64,000 bases of DNA from Planctomycetota bacterium (GTDB lineage: Bacteria > Planctomycetota > J058 > JAJDCP01), in assembly GCA_029260765.1 (NCBI GenBank), contig JAJDCP010000123.1:1-64000 (forward strand), written 5' to 3'. The translations under genes were made by a program, and so were the position numbers. Below are positions 44,315 to 53,197 of the stretch, one piece after another. Each line of letters opens with the position of its first letter. Position 1 is the stretch's first letter. The notes beneath the pieces were generated by a model. The model saw only the letters and a list, made by a program, of their open reading frames with translations, searched no databases and was not told where the DNA came from.

Positions 44315-45744
44315 CAAACGCTGGTCCGTCGTTCGCCAAAGAGTATCAAGGCCTCGAGTATGTCTCGGGTCCCCTGCTGCATTTGAAGGGAGGACGTCGT
44401 TTCAAGTACGCGTCGATGCTCGAGATCCTGCTACCCAACGGCGAGATCCGCAATGGCCAGGTGCTCGAGCTCGAGGGCGACCTGGCTGTCGTGCAGGTGC
44501 TCGAGAGCACTGCGGGCATCGACGTGGTGTCGACGCGTGTCCGTCTGCTGGAAGATGAGGCGCGGGTGCCGGTGGGCGAGGAGATGATCGGGCGCGTGCT
44601 CGACGGGCGCGGACGCCCGCGCGATGGGTTGTCGACCGTGCGTGCCGCAGAGCACCGGGGCGTCTATGGGGCTCCGATCAATCCGGTGGCGCGCATCAAG
44701 CCGGCCAACTCCATCGAGACGGGTGTCACCGCCATCGATGCCTTCAACACCCTGGTGCGCGGGCAGAAGCTGCCGATCTTCAGCGGCGCGGGCCTGCCAG
44801 CCAACGAGCTGGCCGCACAGATCGTGGCCAATGCGCGGGTGCCTGGCTCTGACGAGCCGTTCGTGGTCGTGTTCGCGGCGATGGGGCTGACCCAGAGAGA
44901 GGCTTCCTACTTCCTCAACCGTTTCAAGCTCGATGGCTCGCTCAGCAAGACCGTCTGCTTCCTCAACCTGGCCTCGGATCCCACCGTGGAACGCCTGTTG
45001 ACGCCTCGTTGTGCGTTGACTGTGGCGGAGTATCTGGCCTTCGAATGCGACTACCACGTGCTGGTGATCCTGACCGACATGACCAGTTACTGCGAGGCCT
45101 TGCGTGAAATCGGGGCTGCGCGCGAAGAGATCCCCGGACGGCGCGGCTATCCGGGATACATGTACACCGACCTGGCCTCGCTGTACGAGCGGGCCGGGAT
45201 GGTCCATGGCTGCAAGGGTTCTGTCACCCAGATCCCGATCCTCAGCATGCCCGAGGACGACATCACCCATCCGATCCCTGACTTGACCGGGTACATCACC
45301 GAAGGGCAGATCGTGCTCTCGCGGGCGCTTTTCCAGGACGGCATCGAGCCGCCCATCGACGTGCTCCCCAGCCTGTCACGGCTGATGAACAACGGTATCG
45401 GCGAGGGCAAGACCCGCGAGGACCACCGCCAACTGGTCAACCAACTCTACGCTGCCTATGCGCAAGGACGGGATGTACGCAGGCTCAGCGCGATCGTCGG
45501 GGAAGACTCGCTGTCTCAGCTCGACCGTCTGTACCTGAAGTTTGCCGACGAGTTCGAGCGAGACTACATCGGGCAGGGAAATCAGGCACGCACACTGACA
45601 CAGTCGCTCGATAGCGGCTGGAGACTGCTGCAGCCTTTCCCGCAGCGAGAGTTGACGCGCATCGACAAGAAGCTGATTTCTCGTTATTTCAGTGTCATCA
45701 TGAAAGATGGCAGCACGACACCTTTCTTCGACCCGCGAGCTTGA
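44305..45744 (+). CDS. atpB: V/A-type ATPase regulatory subunit B
   Basis: A 479-residue non-catalytic subunit. Beta barrel, then a nucleotide-like fold whose P-loop position reads FSGAGLPANELAAQI, lacking the Walker lysine as expected for B. VILTDMTSYCEALREI and RRGYPGYMYTDLASLYERAG are family signatures. Forms the A3B3 head. ATG at 44305; an ATG at 44311 would give a perfect ATGA overlap with the A stop and is equally likely. Confidence 0.95.
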   Translation: MEMTNAGPSFAKEYQGLEYVSGPLLHLKGGRRFKYASMLEILLPNGEIRNGQVLELEGDLAVVQVLESTAGIDVVSTRVRLLEDEARVPVGEEMIGRVLDGRGRPRDGLSTVRAAEHRGVYGAPINPVARIKPANSIETGVTAIDAFNTLVRGQKLPIFSGAGLPANELAAQIVANARVPGSDEPFVVVFAAMGLTQREASYFLNRFKLDGSLSKTVCFLNLASDPTVERLLTPRCALTVAEYLAFECDYHVLVILTDMTSYCEALREIGAAREEIPGRRGYPGYMYTDLASLYERAGMVHGCKGSVTQIPILSMPEDDITHPIPDLTGYITEGQIVLSRALFQDGIEPPIDVLPSLSRLMNNGIGEGKTREDHRQLVNQLYAAYAQGRDVRRLSAIVGEDSLSQLDRLYLKFADEFERDYIGQGNQARTLTQSLDSGWRLLQPFPQRELTRIDKKLISRYFSVIMKDGSTTPFFDPRA

Positions 45745-45750
45745 TCCGTC

Positions 45751-46377
45751 ATGCATGGTGCGACGCCCAACCGGATGACCCTGCTCGAGCGCAAGAGCCA
45801 GATCAAGCTCGCCTCGCAAGGAGCAGACCTGCTTCGGCGCCGGCGGGACGCGCTGATGCAGGAGTTGTTCCAGCTGATGCGGCCGCTACGGGCTCTGCGG
45901 CGGAAGGTGCTGGAGCGGTCGCAGAGCTCGGCCAGGGCCGTGGTGATGGCAGCCGCGCTCGATGGCCCGCGAGCGCTACATTCGGCCGCTCTAGCTTCGA
46001 GGCGCGAGGTCGACCTCGAGCTGCGCGCCGTCGTTTCGGGGGGCATCAAGAGTTGGGAGTTTCGCGCCGCGGGCATGGTGCGGAATGTGCTCGAGCGCGG
46101 CTACTCGCCCAAGGGCACAGGCAGCGGCACCATCGAGGCGGGCAGCGCCTATGAGCACCTGCTTGAGGCCCTGCTGCAGATGGCGCCGATGGAGATGAAG
46201 CTCCGCCGCCTGGGAGGGGAGATCCGCCGGACCACGCGGCGGGTGAATGCGCTCGAGCAGAGATTGTTGCCCCGCCTGTTCAGGGATGTCAAAACCATCC
46301 AGGCAGTGCTCGAAGAACGAGAACGCGAAGAGATCTTCCGCCTGAAGCGGCTCAAGGCGCGTTCCGAAGCAGAGTAA
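45751..46377 (+). CDS. atpD: V/A-type ATPase central stalk subunit D
   Basis: A 208-residue protein with long N- and C-terminal helices forming an antiparallel coiled coil: MTLLERKSQIKLASQGADLL at the start and RVNALEQRLLPRLFRDVKTI near the end, both typical of subunit D, the rotary shaft. ATG at 45751, 7 bp after B. It is the last subunit gene, completing the order G/H-I-K-E-C-F-A-B-D seen in Thermus. Confidence 0.92.
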   Translation: MHGATPNRMTLLERKSQIKLASQGADLLRRRRDALMQELFQLMRPLRALRRKVLERSQSSARAVVMAAALDGPRALHSAALASRREVDLELRAVVSGGIKSWEFRAAGMVRNVLERGYSPKGTGSGTIEAGSAYEHLLEALLQMAPMEMKLRRLGGEIRRTTRRVNALEQRLLPRLFRDVKTIQAVLEEREREEIFRLKRLKARSEAE

Positions 46378-46654
46378 ACGGGTCGCACAAAACGGCGGCA
46401 GAACAGCGAGACATCGAGAAAAGCTGTTTGCCGACCGAAAGAGTTGTTAACTTGGTATTTTGAGGTGGATGCTGAAAAGTGGTGGCTCAGACCAGGTCGA
46501 TTCCTACCTGTCCGCCCGCGCAGCAGATCCGGTCTTGGACCGGGGCTCGTTTGCGCTGTGCCAGGGACCCGGCATTGTTGTGGGGCAATGACGGGTCTGC
46601 TAATCTTCCTTGGCTTGGAATTCCGACGCATTTTCCCAGGGGACAGATTCAGGT

Positions 46655-49321
46655 GTGAATGAGCTGTCTTTGAGAGGTAGTGTCCGGACGCTCAGCCTGT
46701 CTGAGCTCTTCCAGTTTCTGCTGGCCAGCGGACACTCGGGTACGCTCGAGGTCTATCATGGGGTCCAGCGGAAGACCATCTACCTCCGCTCGGGCGAGAT
46801 CCTCGCCACGACCCGCGACCGCAGTCTGGCGCGGCTCGGCGACATCTTGATCCGGCAGAATCTGCTCAGCGAAGAAAACCTCGAAGTGGCGCTCAAGGAG
46901 CAGAAAGAGAGCTCCGAGCGTATCGGCGACATCCTGGTCAAGAGGGGGCTGGTGCAACCCCAAGACATCACGACCGCCCTCCGCAAACAGCACGAAGAAG
47001 AGCTGATCGAGTTGTTCTTCTGGGAAGACGCCTTCTTCCAGTTTGCCAAAGACAACTTGCCGGATCACATTCTCGAGTCCGTCGATGGCAACGCGATGTT
47101 CAGCACCCAGAACATCTGCATGGAGGCAGCCCGCCGCCTCGATGAATGGTCGCACATCAACAAGCTGATTCCCTCGACCAAACAGTTCTACCGCGTCAGG
47201 GATGAGTGCCTCGAGTCGACCATCAAGACCTTCGGCGAGTTGAATGCCCCAGGTGCCGACAAGCTGGTGCTCAATGGGCAGACGTCGCTCGAGTCGCAGC
47301 TCGAGGTGCTCGGGCTGAACCGTTTCGATGCGATGACCAGCTTCGCAGAGCTTGTCGGGAAGGGCGATCTGCAGCCCGTGGCATTCGCCGAGCGGCGCAT
47401 GTTGCTGGCCAAGGCCTTGCACGACAAAGAGCTGGACGACTCCCTGCGGATTCTCGAGTCTCTGCTCGAAGACGACGTGCTCGAGGCCGAAGAGGCTGAG
47501 GCCTTGGCGGTCGAAGTCTTCAGCAGCGCGGCGTTCGTGCAGAACACCAGCGGAGTGAGCTTCGGTGCGCGCGCAGGCGGGCGCATGGCGCTGGCGCTGT
47601 TCATCGCTTTGTTCAAACAGGACCTGCTCGGCACCTTCACGGTGCGGGAGAGTGGCCATGAGTTGTCGGTCTTCATGGGCAAGGCATTCCTGGCGATGTG
47701 GAGCACCGACCCTGAGAAGACTCCGAATGTCGGGCGTTACATCCTCAAAGTGGGCCGCCTGACCGAAGATGACATCCGGCGGGCCCAGGAGCTCAAGGCG
47801 ATGACGGGCAAGCCGCTGCAGCAGATTCTGCTCGGCGGGGGGATCTTGACGCGTGAGGAGTGGTCGCGAGCTCTGCGTGAGAAGATCCTGGAAGAGATCG
47901 TCGACATGTTCTTCTGGAAGCGGCCGCATATCGAGTTCGTCAAGGGCGAGCCGAGCCAGAAACCGCCGCGCAGCGACGGGCTGTTCCTGAAGATCTCGTA
48001 CATGAAGTCGAGCGTGCGCAGCCGCATCTGGCACTTGCTGCGGAAGTGGCGGCGCATTGCTGAGCGCGTTCCCTCTGAGAAGGTGATCTTCAAGTTCGAT
48101 CCGGGTTCGACCAAGGTCTCTCCAGATGAGCCCTTTGCCCTGTTCACGGGGAACCGCACTGTTGAAGATCTGATTCGGCTGACCAAGGCGGGCCGCCAGG
48201 AGTTCTATCAATTCCTCTACCGCGGCATGGACCGCGGTCTGGTGCGTCAGCTGACCGAGCAGGAGTATGGGGCGTTCATCGATGCGGCGGTCGCCGACGG
48301 CAGACACGCCGACGCGCACAACGCCTGTCTGGGGGCCCTGGCGAGCGGCCGGAATACGACCTACTTCCAGCAGCGTATCACGCAGCTGCGCGATGCCCAT
48401 ATGTTGGCCGAAGAGACCGAGAAAAAGTACACGCTGACGGGCAATCTGGAAGATTTCAACATCGCCGAGGTTCTACAGTCGCTCAACTCCCATAAACACT
48501 CGGGTACTTTGCGCATCAGTGACGGTGAGCGTCTGAAACATATCTACTTCTCGCAGGGCGAGGTCTTTCTGCTCAACATCGATCGTCGTGAAGAGGGCGA
48601 TGCCTTTCTCGACATCATTCTCGGCAAAGAGACAGTCCAGCAGACCGAGGAGATTTTCGGCGGGGACCTCGTCGAGCGGGGTTTCATCACGGAAGGTGAG
48701 CTCTCAACGCAGTTGCTGGATCAGATCAAGGAAGAGCTGTACGAAACTTTCCTCTGGGGGTCTGCCAAGTTCCAATTTACGCGCGACAAGTTGCCTCCGG
48801 AGTTCTTCAGCAACTCTAAAGAAGTCACGCGTCTGGCTTTGAATACCGATGCATTCTTGCTTGAGGCGGTGCGTCGTATCAACGAGTGGGACGAGCTCAA
48901 GACCCTGTTCCCGAACCAGGACGTGATCTATGTCTTCCGGGACTTCGAAGCCAAGATGGAAGGCGTCAAGCACTGGGGAAATCCCGAAGTGCTCTACCTG
49001 ATCGATGGCAAGCACAGCCTGGGCGAGATCCAGCGTATTTCGGGACGCAGCAAGCTCGAGATCTATGGCCTGTTCAGAGATCTCGCGAGCGACGGACTGG
49101 TGCGGTTGATGTCTCTGAACGAGGTGCTGGAGTCGGCCAAAGAAGCAGAGGGGCGTGGCGACTCGAAGGTCGCCAGCAAGTGCTACAAGTTCGCCCTGAC
49201 CCTTGGGGCCGACAAAGAGGAATTCGAGCAGCGTCTGGATGTCGCCGAGACCCAGATCGCAGAAGACGAGAGCCGCGCGGCCGCGGAGGAGACATCCAGC
49301 GACGAGAGCTGGTTGCTCTAG
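46655..49321 (+). CDS. Multi-domain DUF4388 (PATAN) protein
   Basis: An 888-residue cytoplasmic protein. At least two clear DUF4388 domains can be read: residues ~5-150 (LRGSVRTLSLSELFQFLLASG ... TIYLRSGEILATTRD) and ~590-750 (LTGNLEDFNIAEVLQSLNSHKHSGTL). The middle (~320-470) has a degenerate third copy (FMGKAFLAMWSTD ... VGRLTEDDIRRAQELK). Each is followed by an MshEN-like pair (LGDILIRQNLLSEENLEVAL). Function is likely protein-protein scaffolding in signalling. GTG at 46655 with AGGGGAC upstream is preferred to the TTG at 46610. Monocistronic. Confidence 0.78.
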   Translation: MNELSLRGSVRTLSLSELFQFLLASGHSGTLEVYHGVQRKTIYLRSGEILATTRDRSLARLGDILIRQNLLSEENLEVALKEQKESSERIGDILVKRGLVQPQDITTALRKQHEEELIELFFWEDAFFQFAKDNLPDHILESVDGNAMFSTQNICMEAARRLDEWSHINKLIPSTKQFYRVRDECLESTIKTFGELNAPGADKLVLNGQTSLESQLEVLGLNRFDAMTSFAELVGKGDLQPVAFAERRMLLAKALHDKELDDSLRILESLLEDDVLEAEEAEALAVEVFSSAAFVQNTSGVSFGARAGGRMALALFIALFKQDLLGTFTVRESGHELSVFMGKAFLAMWSTDPEKTPNVGRYILKVGRLTEDDIRRAQELKAMTGKPLQQILLGGGILTREEWSRALREKILEEIVDMFFWKRPHIEFVKGEPSQKPPRSDGLFLKISYMKSSVRSRIWHLLRKWRRIAERVPSEKVIFKFDPGSTKVSPDEPFALFTGNRTVEDLIRLTKAGRQEFYQFLYRGMDRGLVRQLTEQEYGAFIDAAVADGRHADAHNACLGALASGRNTTYFQQRITQLRDAHMLAEETEKKYTLTGNLEDFNIAEVLQSLNSHKHSGTLRISDGERLKHIYFSQGEVFLLNIDRREEGDAFLDIILGKETVQQTEEIFGGDLVERGFITEGELSTQLLDQIKEELYETFLWGSAKFQFTRDKLPPEFFSNSKEVTRLALNTDAFLLEAVRRINEWDELKTLFPNQDVIYVFRDFEAKMEGVKHWGNPEVLYLIDGKHSLGEIQRISGRSKLEIYGLFRDLASDGLVRLMSLNEVLESAKEAEGRGDSKVASKCYKFALTLGADKEEFEQRLDVAETQIAEDESRAAAEETSSDESWLL

Positions 49322-49409
49322 CCCGGAGTTTGGCGCTTTCGCTGGCCGCGCTCCGTAAGGCAGTCCCGTTGGAGGGGGGGGACCGCTGCGGACGCGGCTT
49401 GCAGCCGCT

Positions 49410-49432
49410 GTAGCGTCGGTCTATGACCGACG
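49410..49432 (+). repeat. REP-like palindrome with GTAG head
   Basis: GTAGCGTCGGTCTATGACCGACG: a GTAG head, then CGTCGGTC and its exact complement GACCGACG around a TAT loop. The first 17 bases recur at 49552. Confidence 0.6.
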
Positions 49433-49495
49433 GGAACACCGACCCGCATAGAGTCACCCCAGATCTTCGGCGTAGCCCCTGCGCACGCGGCTTCC

Positions 49496-49517
49496 GGCGC
49501 TCACAGAGCGCCGCTAC
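49496..49517 (-). repeat. REP-like palindrome with GTAG head, inverted
   Basis: On the minus strand it reads GTAGC then GGCGCTC-TGT-GAGCGCC, a perfect 7-bp stem with a three-base loop. It faces the element at 49410 in inverted orientation. Confidence 0.6.
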
Positions 49518-49551
49518 AGCGGCGTCTCCGGGGCGCGTCGGGACAACCCCT

Positions 49552-49568
49552 GTAGCGTCGGTCTATGG
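49552..49568 (+). repeat. Partial copy of the GTAG palindrome
   Basis: GTAGCGTCGGTCTATG repeats the first 16 bases of the element at 49410 exactly but the second arm is replaced by GGCAAGGC. It appears to be a truncated or recombined copy. Confidence 0.5.
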
Positions 49569-49853
49569 GCAAGGCCCTGGCAGAGGCCTCTCAGGGAAAC
49601 TCGGTTCATCCGCGGAGTTCCGTCTCGCCGGCGGTGTCGAGTAGGCCGGGACGTTCCCGGATGACCGGGTCTCGCTACTTCACCGCAGCCCTTGCCGAGA
49701 GGCATTCCTCAAAAGTATTGGGCGTCGAGCTCGCACACCGGTTGTTGCCCGCCGGATAGCCTGGCGAAGCGATTTTTGACGCAGACTGCTAAGAGGCGCC
49801 TTGAGGCCGACCGCTCGTTCCGCGCCGGCCTCGAGGGCACTCTGGCAGACGGC

Positions 49854-51440
49854 TCAGAGACGCCGCAGATAGCCGTTGGGGTTGAAGGTCACGTTGGGGC
49901 CGAAGAAATCACACAGGCTGCGATCGATCTCGTAGCGTCCCGGCCGCTCCCCGAGGAAATCAGCGATCGCTCGCGTCGGACCATTCTTGTAGCGACGGTA
50001 GAAGGCCTCGGGCAGAAACGCCACCACTCCATCCTCCACCACCAGGTAGTCTCCAGAACGCAGGTGGGGGTCGAGAGTGTCCAGCACTGCGCGACACACC
50101 TCGTAGGAATGGGCTGAGTCCTCGACCACCAGAAGAGGACGGGGAAGCGCGTCGAGACGCTCCGCCGCGAGAACATCGCAGAGCGCCAACGCGTCGCCGC
50201 GGATGACCTCGATGCGCGCATCGTCGAGGGGGGGGACCGGCGCGATGTCGACCGCGATGACCCGGCCATCGATGCCCAGATTCGACAGGGTATCCGCAAA
50301 CCAGAGCGCGGAGCCCCCCTCCTTGGCACCGATCTCCAGCACGGTCCTGGGCTGCAGACGTTGCAGCAGCTGCAGATAGATCACCAGATCGAAGGGATTC
50401 TTGAGCAGGGCACGCCCCCGGTAGCGGGTCGACAGCACTCCGCGCTGGATGCTCGACAGGGCGAGTCCCGAAAGAGCACACAGCTCCTGCGGGCCCGTGC
50501 GTGTCGGAGGCCGGTCAGGGGACACCGACTCGCGCCACTTCCCTGCCTTCTCGGCACGGACGGCCCGTTCGATGCTGGGCAGGACCTGGGGCCGGACTCT
50601 GCCGAAGAAGACGGGCTCGATCCTGGGTTGGCGAAACAGCTCCCCGCGGATGCTGACGTATTCGCTGTGAAACGCCCCCCACGGGTGCTCTTTGGCGCTC
50701 GCCGCGACACCGCCGTGGATCTGGTGGAAGGTCCCCTCACCGAGCAGAACGACCAGCTGCATATCGGGAAGCTCGCAGGCCCGGCGGTAGGTGTCCAGGT
50801 TTACGAGTCCGCCTCCTGGGGATTTGAAGCGCGCATCGTAACCACCCAGCTCAGCCCATAAACTCTTGTCCATGAAGAGCGCATTCGACTCGGCGATGGG
50901 CGAAAACCAGCCATCCGCCGAAGAATTCGCCGGGACGGAGATATCGAAGAGGTGGTAGCCATCCTCCTGCCAGGGGACCGATGCCAGCAGAGCGTCTTCC
51001 GCAGCCTGGTCGTAGCCTTGAGCGACCGAGACCATCTGCACCTCCGGCCCGAGGTGAAAACCCAGGGACGCGATGACAGCCCGCGGATGCACACGCTGGG
51101 CGGCCAACGCCCCGGCGAGCAGACCCGGCGACGCCATGCGCGCGCCGTCGATCATCACGCCGACCAGCGGATGGGAGGCCAGGGAGAGGCCCAGATGGAC
51201 CGCGGCAACGGGTGAGGGCGTCGGATTGTCCACGTGCAACCAACGGACCCGTACCCCGTCGATCGGGCAGTCGGCCTCGGTCAGGGGTTGGTCGGAGCCG
51301 TTGTCCACGACCAGGATTTCGATCTGGCGAGGCGCGACGCCCTGCTGCATGGCGGGTGACAGCGTGCGAAGGGTGCGTGGCAGCTCGCGGCCCATGTTGA
51401 AGGCCACAACGACGATCGATATGCCCACTTCGCATGCCAT
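49854..51440 (-). CDS. Glycosyltransferase family 2 fused to CmcI-like (cephalosporin hydroxylase) domain
   Basis: A 528-residue fusion. The N-terminal half (~1-270) is a GT-A glycosyltransferase 2: ISIVVVAFNMGRELPRTLRT, ILVVDNGSD, a DxD-like centre and an acceptor loop. The C-terminal half (~310-525) is an SAM/2OG-like Rossmann fold of the CmcI family, with VLEIGAKEGGSALWFADTL, VIAVDIAP, VVEDSAHSYE and YLVVEDGVVAFLP. CmcI-family proteins modify antibiotics or rhamnosyl groups, and many act as O-methyltransferases. ATG at 51440 has GAGG upstream; six bases after the double methyltransferase stop. Part of the accessory cluster. Confidence 0.85.
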   Translation of the reverse strand: MACEVGISIVVVAFNMGRELPRTLRTLSPAMQQGVAPRQIEILVVDNGSDQPLTEADCPIDGVRVRWLHVDNPTPSPVAAVHLGLSLASHPLVGVMIDGARMASPGLLAGALAAQRVHPRAVIASLGFHLGPEVQMVSVAQGYDQAAEDALLASVPWQEDGYHLFDISVPANSSADGWFSPIAESNALFMDKSLWAELGGYDARFKSPGGGLVNLDTYRRACELPDMQLVVLLGEGTFHQIHGGVAASAKEHPWGAFHSEYVSIRGELFRQPRIEPVFFGRVRPQVLPSIERAVRAEKAGKWRESVSPDRPPTRTGPQELCALSGLALSSIQRGVLSTRYRGRALLKNPFDLVIYLQLLQRLQPRTVLEIGAKEGGSALWFADTLSNLGIDGRVIAVDIAPVPPLDDARIEVIRGDALALCDVLAAERLDALPRPLLVVEDSAHSYEVCRAVLDTLDPHLRSGDYLVVEDGVVAFLPEAFYRRYKNGPTRAIADFLGERPGRYEIDRSLCDFFGPNVTFNPNGYLRRL

Positions 51441-51445
51441 GTGAT

Positions 51446-52783
51446 CTACCTCGTCCCCTTTCGCCAGGTCCCGAGGCACTCACGGACCCGGTCTTGAGCC
51501 CCTTTGTCAGCTCGAAGTCCCGACAGCTCCCGAAGCAGCCCCTCCAGCGCAGAATCCAGACCGGGCCTGGCGCCATCGCGGTCGAGAATCTCGACCGGCG
51601 GCACGCTGTCGAGCGCCAGGATCTCTCGCACGATGGGGTTGTAGCGCTCACACAGGACACGATGGCCGCGCTTGCAGCCGAGAACCAGCAACATCCCCGT
51701 GGGGGCCGTGTCGATGGGCACGAGCAGCAGATCGGGCCTGTGTCTCTTCAGGCAAGGGATGATCTTCCAGACGTCGCCCGTCCAGACTTGGGTGTGCCGC
51801 TCACGATGCGCCTGTGCCGCGTGATTGGGGAAGACATCGTCGATGACTACCAGCGTCGCCGGATGGCTGTAGCGCTCGACGTTCATGAAGTCCCGCAGCA
51901 CGTTTTCGAAGCGGTGTGCGCCGTCGATGAAGGCCAGGTCCACCGGCCCGGCGAGGGCTTCTTTGGCGTGCAGCTCGAAGAACCAGTCACTGGTCTCGGC
52001 GAAGAGTGAAACCTCGGGACCCGCGGGCGCCTCGAGCTCGGGCCACGGATCGACAGCCACGGAGGGGCAGCCCGCCAAGCTGAGGCTGCGACCATGCCGC
52101 ACTCCAATCTCCAGATAGCCGCGAGGCCGCAGCGCTGCGTGCACTTGCCCCAGGAATGTCAGGCACGGGGTCGCGCCGCGCACGCGCTCCTCTTCGGGAC
52201 GCGCCGAGGGGGTCTGCATCCGCAGCGACCTGGGAGGATGCTTCAGCGGCGGAGCTGTCTGCACCCGGGAGATGGCTTTGCGCGCGAAGACCCCCACCAG
52301 ATCTCGCCACGGTCCGCGCTCGTCACGCCACCACTCGATCAGATGACAGCCTGTGTATCGGGCCAGTGCCGTGAGGGCATCGGGGTAGAAGCGGTAGCAA
52401 TCCACTGGGTAGCGGTGGATCGGGCCCTCAGACGGGACGACGAGGAAGATGAGCCCATCGGGTTTGGCCACGCGGACCATTTCAGAAAACGTCAGCCAGA
52501 AGAACTCGCTGTGCTCCAGGGCCTGCCCCGAGAGGACGATGTCGGCCGACTGGTCTGCGAGCGGAAGCTTGGAGGTGTCCTCCGCGACGAGATCGACGCC
52601 AGGTCCGGGTTCCAGGTCGACACCGATGTAGACGACGGGCATGTCGGCGAAGAGGACCCGATAGGAACCGTTGACATCAGCGGCGCCGATGTCGACGACC
52701 GTGGCGGGCTGATCCGCTCCAAAGCCGGTCGGCATGTATTTGTCGAGACACTTATGCATGTTCTCGAGCGACGAGGCGTGCAT
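51446..52783 (-). CDS. Two-domain SAM-dependent methyltransferase
   Basis: A 445-residue protein holding two different Rossmann methyltransferase domains. Residues ~25-180 are of Methyltransf_11 type (VVDIGAADVNGSYR, LPLADQSADIVLSGQALEH). Residues ~215-360 are like Methyltransf_24 (YLEIGVRHGRSLSL, LAFIDGAHRFENVLRDF, LVVIDDVFP). The pairing suggests two successive methylations on one scaffold. ATG at 52783. It is upstream of the GT2-CmcI gene and likely cotranscribed. Confidence 0.82.
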   Translation of the reverse strand: MHASSLENMHKCLDKYMPTGFGADQPATVVDIGAADVNGSYRVLFADMPVVYIGVDLEPGPGVDLVAEDTSKLPLADQSADIVLSGQALEHSEFFWLTFSEMVRVAKPDGLIFLVVPSEGPIHRYPVDCYRFYPDALTALARYTGCHLIEWWRDERGPWRDLVGVFARKAISRVQTAPPLKHPPRSLRMQTPSARPEEERVRGATPCLTFLGQVHAALRPRGYLEIGVRHGRSLSLAGCPSVAVDPWPELEAPAGPEVSLFAETSDWFFELHAKEALAGPVDLAFIDGAHRFENVLRDFMNVERYSHPATLVVIDDVFPNHAAQAHRERHTQVWTGDVWKIIPCLKRHRPDLLLVPIDTAPTGMLLVLGCKRGHRVLCERYNPIVREILALDSVPPVEILDRDGARPGLDSALEGLLRELSGLRADKGAQDRVRECLGTWRKGTR

Positions 52784-53197
52784 CGGAGGGGCCTGTGTGG
52801 ACGGCTTGTGACGTGTCGATCATAACCGCTCTGGGAGTTGGATCTTCGTCAAGTGCCTGGAAGCGTCAAGCTGATTCTCGCCAGACCACCCATGGACCAC
52901 AGGAAGCTGGCAGGATCCGCCGCGAGCACCCGGCTCTCTGAATCTGTCTCATGGAACGTGATCCCGGCAATGAACTGCTTTGGCTTGTCACGTAGGGGAG
53001 GGGTTTACCACCTCGCAGACTCGGACGCTTCGCTCTCCCGAGGGCGGGCGTAAACCCCTCCCCTACGAGAAGAAAGGTCGGATTCTCCGCCCATTTCCGG
53101 TTTCCTCACGTTGACGATGGCGAGCAATCCAAGGAGCTCTTAAGGTTCCGTGAGACAGTCTCTCTCAGCCCGCCGCAAGCGCTGGCTGGCGCGCATG
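52784..53197. other. Gene-free stretch with a long inverted repeat
   Basis: No gene is credible between the methyltransferase and sulfotransferase genes. The main feature is the 75-bp inverted pair at 52992-53066. The remainder is GC-rich with no motif I recognise. Confidence 0.6.
52992..53066. repeat. Inverted pair of GTAG-headed palindromes
   Basis: The 17 bases GTAGGGGAGGGGTTTAC at 52992-53008 are repeated exactly, in inverted orientation, at 53050-53066 (GTAAACCCCTCCCCTAC on the plus strand). The head GTAG and the GGGGAGGGG core match the 284-307 element. The 41 bp in between are a loop. Confidence 0.75.

Larger units (their letters stand above)
49322..49853. other. Gene-free stretch with GTAG-headed palindromes
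   Basis: Between the multi-PATAN gene and the GT2-CmcI gene there is no plausible gene. It holds three GTAG-headed elements at 49410, 49496 and 49552 listed separately, and a G-run GGAGGGGGGGA at 49371. Short open frames have no recognisable content. Confidence 0.6.

Noticed and set aside
46528..46544. CCGGTC-TTG-GACCGG palindrome after the ATPase operon as a terminator
   Set aside because: The stem is short and there is no T run; it lies 150 bp from the operon end.
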